DNA from: Thiohalocapsa sp. | Lineage (GTDB): Bacteria; Pseudomonadota; Gammaproteobacteria; Chromatiales; Chromatiaceae | DNA length: 41,926 bases | Reading direction: 5' to 3' | NCBI GenBank assembly: GCA_028277725.1 | Contig: JANQFX010000061.1 | Coordinates: 1-41,926, forward strand | Part shown: piece by piece, positions 35,075-41,926 of the stretch | Layout of the letters: each line of letters begins with the position of its first letter | How positions within the stretch are numbered: the first letter of the stretch is position 1 | Notes under the pieces: generated by a model | Told to the model about the DNA's origin: nothing | What the model saw: the letters and a program-made list of their open reading frames with translations, nothing else | Database searches by the model: none | Translations under genes and position numbers: made by a program

Positions 35075-36028
35075 GTGCCCGACAGCCAGTTGATGGTCTT
35101 CTCCGGGAACGCCAACCCGGAACTTGCCGCCGAGATCTCTGCCCAATTGAGCCTGCCGCTCGGCAAGGCCGTGGTCGGCCAGTTCAGCGACGGCGAGGTG
35201 ATGACCGAAATCCAGGAGAACGTTCGCGGCAGGGACGTTTTCGTGGTTCAGCCGACCTGTGCGCCCACTAACGACAACCTGCTGGAACTGCTGGTCATGA
35301 TCGACGCCCTGCGCTGGGCGTCGGCCAAGCGGATCACCGCGGTGATTCCATACTTCGGCTATGCCCGGCAGGACCGCCGGCCGCGTTCCGCGCGAGTCCC
35401 GATCACCGCTCGATTAGTCGCCAAGATGATCGGCACCGCCGGCGCAGATCGGGTGCTGACCATGGATCTGCACGCTGACCAGATTCAGGGGTTCTTCGAT
35501 ATCCCTGTCGACAATGTCTACGCGTCGCCCATCCTGCTCGGGGACATCTGGAAGCAGAAATATCCCAACCTGATGGTCGTCTCCCCGGACGTCGGGGGCG
35601 TGGTACGGGCTCGGGCACTGGCCAAGCGCCTCGACGATGCGGAGCTCGCCATCATCGACAAGCGTCGGCCCAAGCCCAACGAAGCCAAGGTCATGAATAT
35701 CATCGGCGATGTGCGCGATCGCAGCTGCGTGCTGATCGATGACCTCGTGGATACCGCGGGCACCCTCTGCCAGGCCGCTGGCGCACTGAAGGCGCATGGC
35801 GCGTCGAAGGTCGTCGCCTACTGCACCCATCCTGTGCTATCCGGACCTGCGGTGGCCAATGTCCGCGCGTCTCAGCTCGACGAGCTGGTGGTGACCAACA
35901 CCATTCCCCTGAGCGTCGATGCGGCGGGCTGTTACAAGATCCGCCAGCTGAGCATCGGCGAACTACTCGCGGAGACCATGCGGCGGGTGTCGGACGAGGA
36001 GTCCGTCAGTTCCCTGTTCGTCGACTGA
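35075..36028 (+). CDS. prs: Ribose-phosphate pyrophosphokinase
   Basis: The 317-residue enzyme makes PRPP from ribose 5-phosphate and ATP. It shows [80 protein letters not shown], the ATP-site [36 protein letters not shown], and the PRPP loop [20 protein letters not shown]. The start is taken as GTG at 35075, with GGAG eight bases before it and the family's N-terminus directly after; an in-frame ATG at 34949 would add 42 Arg-rich residues. It follows tRNA-Gln by 150 bases and precedes rplY, as in related genomes. Confidence 0.96.
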   Translation: MPDSQLMVFSGNANPELAAEISAQLSLPLGKAVVGQFSDGEVMTEIQENVRGRDVFVVQPTCAPTNDNLLELLVMIDALRWASAKRITAVIPYFGYARQDRRPRSARVPITARLVAKMIGTAGADRVLTMDLHADQIQGFFDIPVDNVYASPILLGDIWKQKYPNLMVVSPDVGGVVRARALAKRLDDAELAIIDKRRPKPNEAKVMNIIGDVRDRSCVLIDDLVDTAGTLCQAAGALKAHGASKVVAYCTHPVLSGPAVANVRASQLDELVVTNTIPLSVDAAGCYKIRQLSIGELLAETMRRVSDEESVSSLFVD

Positions 36029-36257
36029 GCCGTCGCCACATGCCGCGGCGACCGCGTCGTCCGATCCGGCGCTGCCCCGTTTGCCGTCTTGGCTCCGCCG
36101 CCCCGCCTTAAAGGCGCCTCGGCGGCGATCATCGACGGTTCGATACTGGTGTTGCGGTATCCGTGACGCCTTGCCAGACCGCCCGTCGAGGCGGTTCTCG
36201 AATGGCGCCTGCGCCTGGTCGCGGGCTCGGGCGCCTCTATGATTGGAGTTGATACAA

Positions 36258-36893
36258 GTGACTGATACCATTGAAGTCGTTGCCGGGACCCGGGCCGACG
36301 AGGGGAAGGGTGCGAGCCGCCGCCTGCGTCGTGAGGGTCTGGTGCCCGGCATCGTTTACGGCGCGCATCGAGACCCCGAGATGATCTCGGTCGTCCACAA
36401 CGATCTGCTGCGCAAGTTGGAGAACGAGACCTTCTACTCCACGCTGCTGGACCTCAAGCTCGGTGGTGAGACCACCAAGGTCGTGCTCAAGGATCTGCAG
36501 CGCCATCCTGCGAAGCCCTTCATCCTGCACGTCGATTTTCAGCGCGTCAGCATGCAGGAGAAGCTGCGCCTCACAGTGCCGCTGCACTTCGAGAACGAGC
36601 AGACGTCCTTGGGCGTTAAGAAGGGTGGGGTGGTATCCCACAACCTGACGGAGATCGAGATCTCCTGTCTGCCCAATGATCTGCCCGAGTTCATTCCCGT
36701 CGACATGACCAACATGGAGATCGGCGATGCGGTGCACGTGAGCGAGTTGGTGCTGCCCGAGGGGGTCGAACTCACCCATGCGGTGGAGGCGGATACTCCC
36801 GTGGTGGCGATCCAGGCCGGCTACGGCGGCTCCGCGTCTGCGGACGAGGATGACGACGGCGAGGGTGGTGGCGAGGAGCAGCCCGAGGGTTGA
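36258..36893 (+). CDS. rplY: 50S ribosomal protein bL25, CTC form
   Basis: The 211-residue protein binds 5S rRNA. The N-terminal L25 domain is seen in GTRADEGKGASRRLRREGLV, PGIVYGAHRDPEMISVVHND and DLQRHPAKPFILHVDFQRVS, followed by the C-terminal TL5-type beta domain (LRLTVPLHFENEQTSLGVKK, then ISCLPNDLPEFIPVDMTNME and ELVLPEGVELTHAVEADTPV). The end is an acidic tail of Asp/Glu/Gly. The start is most likely GTG at 36258, since GGAG lies nine bases before it; a TTG at 36243 would place the start inside that site. It is 229 bases after prs and 104 before pth. Confidence 0.94.
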   Translation: MTDTIEVVAGTRADEGKGASRRLRREGLVPGIVYGAHRDPEMISVVHNDLLRKLENETFYSTLLDLKLGGETTKVVLKDLQRHPAKPFILHVDFQRVSMQEKLRLTVPLHFENEQTSLGVKKGGVVSHNLTEIEISCLPNDLPEFIPVDMTNMEIGDAVHVSELVLPEGVELTHAVEADTPVVAIQAGYGGSASADEDDDGEGGGEEQPEG

Positions 36894-36997
36894 TCCCTTC
36901 GGGATCGGCAGCACGGACCGACCAGCGCCAGAGGCGCCCGCTCGTCGCGGGTGTCGGCGCGGTGTGTCGTGTCGGTCCCGGCCATTTGGACCACGGG

Positions 36998-37582
36998 ATG
37001 AATCGGGCAGGCATTCGGCTGATCGTTGGGCTCGGGAATCCGGGGCCTGACTACGAGGCGACGCGCCACAACGCGGGCTTCTGGCTCCTGGATGAGCTTG
37101 CGCTGGACTATCGGGGCGCGTTTCGACTCGAGTCGAAGTTCCACGGTGCCTTGGCGCGGATCACCGTCGCCGACCGCGACGTCCGCCTGTTGAAGCCCAC
37201 CACTTATATGAACCATAGCGGGCGTTCGGTCTCGGCCGTTGCGCGCTATTTCGATATTCCGCCGGAGCAGATCCTTGTCGCTTACGACGAACTGGACCTC
37301 CCGCCCGGCCGCGTGAAGCTCAAGTGGGGCGGTGGGCATGCGGGCCACAACGGCATGCGCGACAGTATCGCCGCATTGGGCAGTCGCGACTTCTGGCGTC
37401 TGCGCATCGGTATCGGCCACCCCGGCGAGAAGTCTCAGGTGGTTGGCTATGTGCTTGGTCGCCCGTCCCAGACAGATGGGCGGGCTATCGAGGACGGCGT
37501 CCGCGATGCGGCTAGGACCATTCCCGATCTCGTCGACGGCCACTACCAGATGGCCATGAACCGCCTGCACGCCGGCCACTGA
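36998..37582 (+). CDS. pth: Peptidyl-tRNA hydrolase
   Basis: The 194-residue enzyme frees tRNA from peptidyl-tRNA. It has RLIVGLGNPGPDYEATRHNA with the catalytic His (H24), LLKPTTYMNHSGRSVSAVAR, ILVAYDELDLPPGRVKLKWG with the catalytic Asp, and GGHAGHNGMRDSIAALGSRD, RLRIGIGHPGEKSQVVGYVL. All active-site residues (Asn, His, Asp, Asn) are in place and the length is normal. The start at MNRAGIRL is chosen because earlier in-frame residues do not fit the family. The gene ends the ispE-prs-rplY-pth series; the ychF gene that often follows is not present, and a hairpin lies straight after the stop. Confidence 0.95.
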   Translation: MNRAGIRLIVGLGNPGPDYEATRHNAGFWLLDELALDYRGAFRLESKFHGALARITVADRDVRLLKPTTYMNHSGRSVSAVARYFDIPPEQILVAYDELDLPPGRVKLKWGGGHAGHNGMRDSIAALGSRDFWRLRIGIGHPGEKSQVVGYVLGRPSQTDGRAIEDGVRDAARTIPDLVDGHYQMAMNRLHAGH

Positions 37583-37584
37583 CA

Positions 37585-37604
37585 TCGCCGGCTCCCGCCG
37601 GCGA
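37585..37604 (+). terminator. Hairpin after pth
   Basis: TCGCCGGC and GCCGGCGA form a perfect 8-bp stem with a four-base loop two bases after the pth stop. The form (8-bp GCCGGC-centred stem, four-base loop) is like that of the hairpin at 9327-9346. No T-run follows, so it may work with Rho or only protect the 3' end. Confidence 0.45.
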
Positions 37605-37798
37605 CCCTCCTCGGCATGCAATTCCTTGCCTACGTGACGTGCGGGGTGCATCACTGCGACACCCTGCGTGTGCGATCGGTCGATCCACGGCCGGAGCTTG
37701 TTGCTTATTTTGGACGCCATCCCCTGGCTTGAGTCTTGGCGAGACCTAGGCTGCAGGCTGTGCAGATGATTCTATCATCCTGATAATAAGACTAAACG

Positions 37799-37810
37799 GG
37801 ACGATCGTCC
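37799..37810. promoter_or_regulatory. Perfect 12-bp palindrome upstream of the FadL-like gene
   Basis: GGACGATCGTCC reads the same on both strands. It lies 32 bases before the -35 box proposed for the FadL-like gene, a suitable place for an operator. The regulator is unknown. Confidence 0.35.
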
Positions 37811-37842
37811 GTCTCTTGCTTTCCTGTGTGACGCCGGGGTGA

Positions 37843-37870
37843 TTGATAAAGCGCAACCTATGGCTAGTAT
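37843..37870 (+). promoter_or_regulatory. Sigma-70-like promoter of the FadL-like gene
   Basis: TTGATA at 37843-37848 and TAGTAT at 37865-37870 are 16 bases apart. Transcription would start near 37877, leaving a leader of about 130 bases. The surrounding DNA (37760-37800) is AT-rich compared with the rest of the window, as expected for a promoter region. The remaining bases between pth and this site show nothing else. Confidence 0.55.
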
Positions 37871-38009
37871 TGTGGCGTGAACAACACTATGCTGTGCGTG
37901 TCGCAACAAGATGTGCGTTTTGTGCCCGGTGGTCGCGGGTCGTGGCGGCTCCGTACCCGCTCGTGTCGTGTCCGGCCTGGCGTCCAACTGCCTATTTAAG
38001 GAGGGCATG

Positions 38010-39533
38010 ATGACAACGATCTCGAAGGCCAGGCGGCCTCTGTCGATGGCGATCGCGCTGGCGTTGGTGTTGCCGGCGTCGGCTTGGGCAACCAACGGTT
38101 ACTTCTCCCATGGCTGGGGCACCAAGTCCAAGGCCATGGCCGGCGTCGCTACCGCAATGCCGCAGGACACGCTGGTCACGGCGACGAACCCGGCTGGTAT
38201 GGCCTTTCTCGGGCGGCGCCTCGACATCGGCGTCTCGTTCTTTCGCCCCTCCGACCGCGGCTATGACGCGAACAGCGATTTCGCGACGCAGAGCGTACCC
38301 GCAACGGCCAATGGACAGAACTTCGAGGCGACATTCCCGGCTGGGGGCTATGTGACCCCTGGGCGCTACGACAGCGATACCGACTGGTTCCTGATCCCGA
38401 GCTTGGGCTACAACCACCAGCTCACTGGTAATTCGACCCTCGGCATCGCCATCTACGGCAACGGCGGTATGAACACCGATTACCCGAATGCCGTCTGGGA
38501 GAATTTCGCGCCGGCGCCCAATCAACAGGTGTTCGACGGTCAGCCTGTGTTCGCGACCGCTCCCCCTGGCGTGCCGCTGGAGCAGGGAGGAAGGGTGGTG
38601 ATCCAGGACGGGGCTCCGATACCCGTCACGCAACCGTTTCCCGGAAGCCAAAACGGCAACCCCAACGGCTACCTGACTGCCACCGGGCCGACGGGCGTCA
38701 ACCTGGAGCAACTCTTCGTGGAGGTGCCCTACACCATCAAGCTGGCTGAGAAACAGTCCTTCGGCATCGCGGCGGTATTCGCGGTGCAGAGCTTCGAAGC
38801 CAAGGGGCTGCAGCCGTTCCGGGCGGCATCGGTGGACCCGGACAAGGTGAGCAACAACGGCACGGATTGGTCCTACGGCGCCGGTTTGCATTTCGGCTGG
38901 TACGGCGAGGTCAACGACAAGCTGGCCTTGGGTCTGTCCTACCGAACGAAGATGTGGATGACCAAGTTCGACGACTACAGCGGGCTGTTCGCCAACGGCG
39001 GTGCCTTCGACATCCCGGCGATGTTCAATTTCGGCGCCGCCTACAAGGTGCAACCCAACCTGACCGTCGCCTTCGACTATCAGCACATCTTCTACAACGA
39101 GGTCGATGCGATTTCCAACTCAAACGACCTCGACCTCAGTCCCTGCTTTGGCGCCTCGCCGAAGCCGGCCTACTGTCTGGGCGGTAAGGGAGGGCTGGGC
39201 TTCGGCTGGGACAGTATGGATGTGCTTAAGCTCGGCGTGCGCTGGGACCAGAGCGACAAGTGGAAGTTCTTCGGCGGCGCCAGCTATAACAGCGATTTCC
39301 TGAAGTCCAATAAGCAGGCGCTATTCAACGTGCTGGCGCCGGCGACCGTGCGCTGGCATCTGACCGCCGGCGGCACCTACGTCCACGACGCGAAGAACGA
39401 GTTCAACCTGTCCTTCGCCTACATGCCGAAGGAGACCGTCGACGGTAGGAGCCCCTCCATTACCGGCACGCAGACCGGAAGCTTGTACATGGAGCAGATG
39501 GATATCGAACTCAGCTGGAATTATCGGTTCTAA
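38010..39533 (+). CDS. FadL/OmpP1/TodX family outer-membrane transport protein
   Basis: The 507-residue protein has a signal peptide (MTTISKARRPLSMAIALALV, cleavage at AWA-TNG) and the N-terminal hatch motif NGYFSHGWGTKSKAMAGVAT followed by TLVTATNPAGMAFLGRRLDI, which define FadL-type channels for hydrophobic compounds. The rest is made of amphipathic strands (LGIAIYGNGGMNTDYP, FNFGAAYKVQPNLTVAFDYQ, KLGVRWDQSDKWKFFGGASY) and ends in a terminal aromatic, SWNYRF, as outer-membrane barrels do. A Cys pair (CFGASPKPAYC) probably closes an outer loop by a disulfide. AAGGAGG at 37998-38004 fits the ATG at 38010 better than the one at 38007. The substrate is unknown; fatty acids or other apolar molecules are likely. 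Confidence 0.9.
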   Translation: MTTISKARRPLSMAIALALVLPASAWATNGYFSHGWGTKSKAMAGVATAMPQDTLVTATNPAGMAFLGRRLDIGVSFFRPSDRGYDANSDFATQSVPATANGQNFEATFPAGGYVTPGRYDSDTDWFLIPSLGYNHQLTGNSTLGIAIYGNGGMNTDYPNAVWENFAPAPNQQVFDGQPVFATAPPGVPLEQGGRVVIQDGAPIPVTQPFPGSQNGNPNGYLTATGPTGVNLEQLFVEVPYTIKLAEKQSFGIAAVFAVQSFEAKGLQPFRAASVDPDKVSNNGTDWSYGAGLHFGWYGEVNDKLALGLSYRTKMWMTKFDDYSGLFANGGAFDIPAMFNFGAAYKVQPNLTVAFDYQHIFYNEVDAISNSNDLDLSPCFGASPKPAYCLGGKGGLGFGWDSMDVLKLGVRWDQSDKWKFFGGASYNSDFLKSNKQALFNVLAPATVRWHLTAGGTYVHDAKNEFNLSFAYMPKETVDGRSPSITGTQTGSLYMEQMDIELSWNYRF

Positions 39534-39672
39534 CTGCGCAAGGGCCCTGGTGCGGGCCCCGATTCTCCGCGCGCCAAGCGTCGGCGTTATCGCTTCCAGC
39601 GCTTTTGCTTGAGCCCGCGGTCCAAAGGCCGATCAGTTTGTTTGCGATGGGCGTTCGCCGTGCGCCGGGAGG

Positions 39673-41013
39673 TCAGCTCTCGGGCTGCATCTGCCCCCGG
39701 CCGATGGAGACATACGTGAGCCCGGCGGCCGTCACCTGACCATGGTCAAGGATGTTCCTGCCGTCGAATACGACGGGGTGGGTGAGCCGGTCGCGCACCG
39801 CAACATAGTCCGGGCTCCGGAATTGTGTCCACTCCGTGACGATGGCGAGGGCATCGGCGCCGACGAGTGCATCCATCTGATCGGCGGCAAAGACGAGATC
39901 GTCGCGGTCGCCATAGATGCGGCGGGTCTCGTCCATGGCCACGGGATCGAAGGCGCGGACCCGGGCGCCCGCGTCCCAGAGCTGCTCCATGAGTCGGCGG
40001 CTGGATGCTTCGCGCATGTCGTCCGTGTTCGGCTTGAAGGCGAGCCCCCAGAGGGCGATGGTCTTGCCGCTGAGGTCTCCGCCGAAGTGCTCCGACATCT
40101 TGCGGAAGAGCACCTCCTTCTGCCGGTGGTTCACGGCCTCGACCGCATGCAGAAGCTCGGGGTTGTAGCCGACGCCGATGGCCGTGCGCTCGAGCGCTTG
40201 CACGTCCTTGGGGAAGCAGGAACCGCCGTAGCCGCAGCCGGGGTAAATGAACTGATAGCCGATGCGCGGGTCGGAGCCGATGCCGACGCGTACCTGCTCG
40301 ATGTCGGCGCCGACCGCCTCGGCGATATTCGACAGCTCATTCATGAAGCTGATCTTGGTCGCCAGAATGGCGTTGGCGGCGTACTTGGTCAGCTCCGCCG
40401 AGCGGATATCCATGACCATCACTCGGTCGTGATTCCGGTTGAAGGGGGCATAGAGGGCCCGCAGCAGCTCGGCCGTGCGTGGGTTGTCCGTGCCGACGAT
40501 GATTCGGTCGGGGCGCATGAAGTCCTCGATCGCCGCTCCCTCCTTCAGGAACTCCGGATTTGAGACCACATCGAACTCGACACTCGCGCCGCGTTTAGCT
40601 TGGGTTTCCTGGATGCGGTTGGCGACCCGGTCTGCCGTGCCGACAGGTACGGTCGACTTGTCGACGATGATTCGGTACCCGTTCATATGCTCGCCGATGG
40701 TCGACGCGACGCTGAGCACGTGCTTCAGGTCCGCCGAACCGTCCTCGTCGGGCGGCGTGCCGACGGCGATGAACTGAAACAGGCCATGGTCGACCCCGGC
40801 CGCCAGTTCGTTTGAGAAGGCTAGGCGCCCTGCCGCCTTGTTGCGGTGGATGATCTCGTCCAGCCCCGGCTCGTAGATGGGGACTTCGCCGGCGTTCAGC
40901 ATGTCGACCTTGCGCGCATCGACGTCGACGCAGAGGACGTTGTTGCCAACCTCGGCCAGGCAAGCGCCTGTGACCAATCCAACATATCCACTGCCGAATA
41001 TTGTTACGTCCAT
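39673..41013 (-). CDS. ugd: UDP-glucose/GDP-mannose dehydrogenase family (UDP-glucose 6-dehydrogenase)
   Basis: The 446-residue enzyme oxidises a sugar nucleotide, most likely UDP-glucose to UDP-glucuronate, for surface polysaccharides. It begins [20 protein letters not shown] with the NAD-binding glycines and continues with [90 protein letters not shown], the catalytic [20 protein letters not shown] and [20 protein letters not shown]. Motifs fit UDP-glucose dehydrogenase better than GDP-mannose dehydrogenase. A longer frame to 41226 adds 71 unlikely residues. No glycosyltransferase genes lie nearby, so its polymer is unknown. Confidence 0.92.
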   Translation of the reverse strand: MDVTIFGSGYVGLVTGACLAEVGNNVLCVDVDARKVDMLNAGEVPIYEPGLDEIIHRNKAAGRLAFSNELAAGVDHGLFQFIAVGTPPDEDGSADLKHVLSVASTIGEHMNGYRIIVDKSTVPVGTADRVANRIQETQAKRGASVEFDVVSNPEFLKEGAAIEDFMRPDRIIVGTDNPRTAELLRALYAPFNRNHDRVMVMDIRSAELTKYAANAILATKISFMNELSNIAEAVGADIEQVRVGIGSDPRIGYQFIYPGCGYGGSCFPKDVQALERTAIGVGYNPELLHAVEAVNHRQKEVLFRKMSEHFGGDLSGKTIALWGLAFKPNTDDMREASSRRLMEQLWDAGARVRAFDPVAMDETRRIYGDRDDLVFAADQMDALVGADALAIVTEWTQFRSPDYVAVRDRLTHPVVFDGRNILDHGQVTAAGLTYVSIGRGQMQPES

Positions 41014-41264
41014 CGATCTCTTGACCTCTGTGCGAATTGGGCTGCCGCGACCGCGCATCCTTAGGCAATGCTCTAGGGCGCGTGCAAAGCGCGCGATGAT
41101 ATCAGCTCGTGCCGAGCCCTGTAGCCGGAGGCGTTCGCGTCGGGCGCACCGGGCCGGTGGGGGCGAAGCACAGGGGGCGCGGGTGCCCCCGTCGTTCTCT
41201 GGCGCCTGGTCAGGCCGTCCCGGCACGACGAGTGCGGGGCTCGGGTAAAATGCCTTCGCAGCCG

Positions 41265-41293
41265 TTGACGAGCGTCTCCTTCCTCTCTATACT
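41265..41293 (+). promoter_or_regulatory. Strong sigma-70 promoter of the tRNA-tuf cluster
   Basis: TTGACG at 41265-41270 and TATACT at 41288-41293 are 17 bases apart, one mismatch each from consensus. The expected transcription start is near 41300, eleven bases before tRNA-Tyr. The position and strength fit a stable-RNA promoter that drives the three tRNAs and tuf. Confidence 0.88.
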
Positions 41294-41310
41294 ACCTCGC
41301 TCGATTGCTT

Positions 41311-41395
41311 GGAGGGGTTCCCGAGCGGTCAAAGGGATCAGACTGTAAATCTGACGGCTCAGCCTTCGGAGGTTCGAATCCTCCCCCCTCCACCA
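41311..41395 (+). tRNA. tRNA-Tyr (anticodon GTA)
   Basis: This is a class II tRNA with a long variable arm. GGAGGGG pairs with the CCCCTCC end, the anticodon loop CTGTAAA holds GTA at 41345-41347, the variable arm is GACGGCTCAGCCTTC-like, and the T arm has GGTTCGAATCC. Discriminator A and an encoded CCA follow. Confidence 0.97.
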
Positions 41396-41516
41396 TTTCG
41401 GCCGACGCCTCCTGTCCTATGTGGCGAGGACGCAGGACGATCGTGGAATGGCAGGTGAGGTAAGGCCTGCGACGAAGCGCCTGTCCAAGGGTGTGGGTTT
41501 GCGAGGGATAGCTTCG

Positions 41517-41590
<74 letters not shown>

Positions 41591-41591
41591 T

Positions 41592-41623
41592 CCATAGAGT
41601 CTCAAGGCCCATAGAGTCTCAAG
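41592..41623. repeat. 15-bp direct repeat between tRNA-Gly and tRNA-Thr
   Basis: CCATAGAGTCTCAAG occurs at 41592-41606 and again at 41609-41623, two bases apart. It fills most of the spacer between the two tRNA genes. It looks like a recent slip duplication or a processing spacer; no function is evident. Confidence 0.9.
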
Positions 41624-41633
41624 ACAAAGATTT

Positions 41634-41709
41634 GCCCATGTAGCTCAGTTGGTAGAGCACACCCTTGGTAAGGGTGAGGTCACCGGTTCAACTCCGGTCA
41701 TGGGCTCCA
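41634..41709 (+). tRNA. tRNA-Thr (anticodon GGT)
   Basis: GCCCATG pairs with CATGGGC, the anticodon arm CACCC/GGGTG holds GGT at 41667-41669, and the T arm is CCGGTTCAACTCCGG. Discriminator T and CCA are encoded. It lies 118 bases before tuf, as thrT does before tufB in E. coli. Confidence 0.97.
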
Positions 41710-41749
41710 GTCGTGTCCGTGCTTCGCTGTCTCTCGGATGAGGGCGTAG

Positions 41750-41926
<177 letters not shown>

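Noticed and set aside
36243..36257. TTG at 36243 as the rplY start
   Set aside because: The GGAG ribosome-binding site begins inside this alternative start region and correctly serves GTG at 36258.
39542..39559. GGGCCC/GGGCCC hairpin after the FadL-like gene as a terminator
   Set aside because: Six-bp stem without a T-run; too weak to call.

Overview
The window is high-GC DNA from a gammaproteobacterium. I favour a sulfur-oxidising or phototrophic lineage of the order Chromatiales. The block hemA (divergent TPR gene) / ispE / tRNA-Gln / prs / rplY / pth, the reverse-strand block hemA-prfA-prmC-moeB, and the cluster tRNA-Tyr / tRNA-Gly / tRNA-Thr / tuf are all classic gammaproteobacterial orders. 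A bicarbonate transporter pair (SbtA/SbtB) and many decayed intergenic stretches fit an autotroph. The order-level placement is inference.

Layout. 1-1160: decayed DNA with a truncated VOC gene and a frameshifted AI-2E-type transporter remnant. 1161-3367: a divergent DAACS-family symporter whose stop overlaps the start of a periplasmic solute-binding protein; this pair is the most unusual functional unit seen here. 3368-11306: separate genes (DM13 protein, a RidA-like protein, a saccharopine-dehydrogenase-like protein, rsgA, metZ, a canonical DAACS symporter, a small unknown). 11307-13521: gpmI, preceded by the second copy of a degenerate ~160-175 bp hairpin element whose first copy lies near 3411-3568. 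14050-15503: sbtB and sbtA facing each other across a strong terminator. 15504-17342: two decayed reverse-strand genes. 17343-22036: an RND efflux membrane-fusion lipoprotein and inner-membrane pump, without an outer-membrane channel or regulator nearby. 22166-27219: small and hypothetical genes, an aminotransferase, a CinA-type N-domain protein, an LEA-type lipoprotein and a SOUL protein.

27223-41926 is the conserved core. moeB, a small Cys-rich unknown, prmC, prfA and hemA run on the reverse strand. A LbcA-like TPR protein diverges from hemA and leads into ispE, tRNA-Gln, prs, rplY and pth. lolB, usual beside ispE, is missing from this place. A FadL-type outer-membrane protein and a UDP-glucose/GDP-mannose dehydrogenase follow. 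A textbook sigma-70 promoter then drives the tRNA-Tyr/Gly/Thr cluster ahead of tuf, which is cut by the window end.

Functional themes: translation (prfA, prmC, rsgA, rplY, pth, tRNAs, tuf), precursor supply (hemA, ispE, prs, gpmI, metZ, moeB), and uptake or efflux at the envelope (two DAACS symporters, SbtA, RND, FadL). All assignments come from reading the sequence by eye, without database searches.
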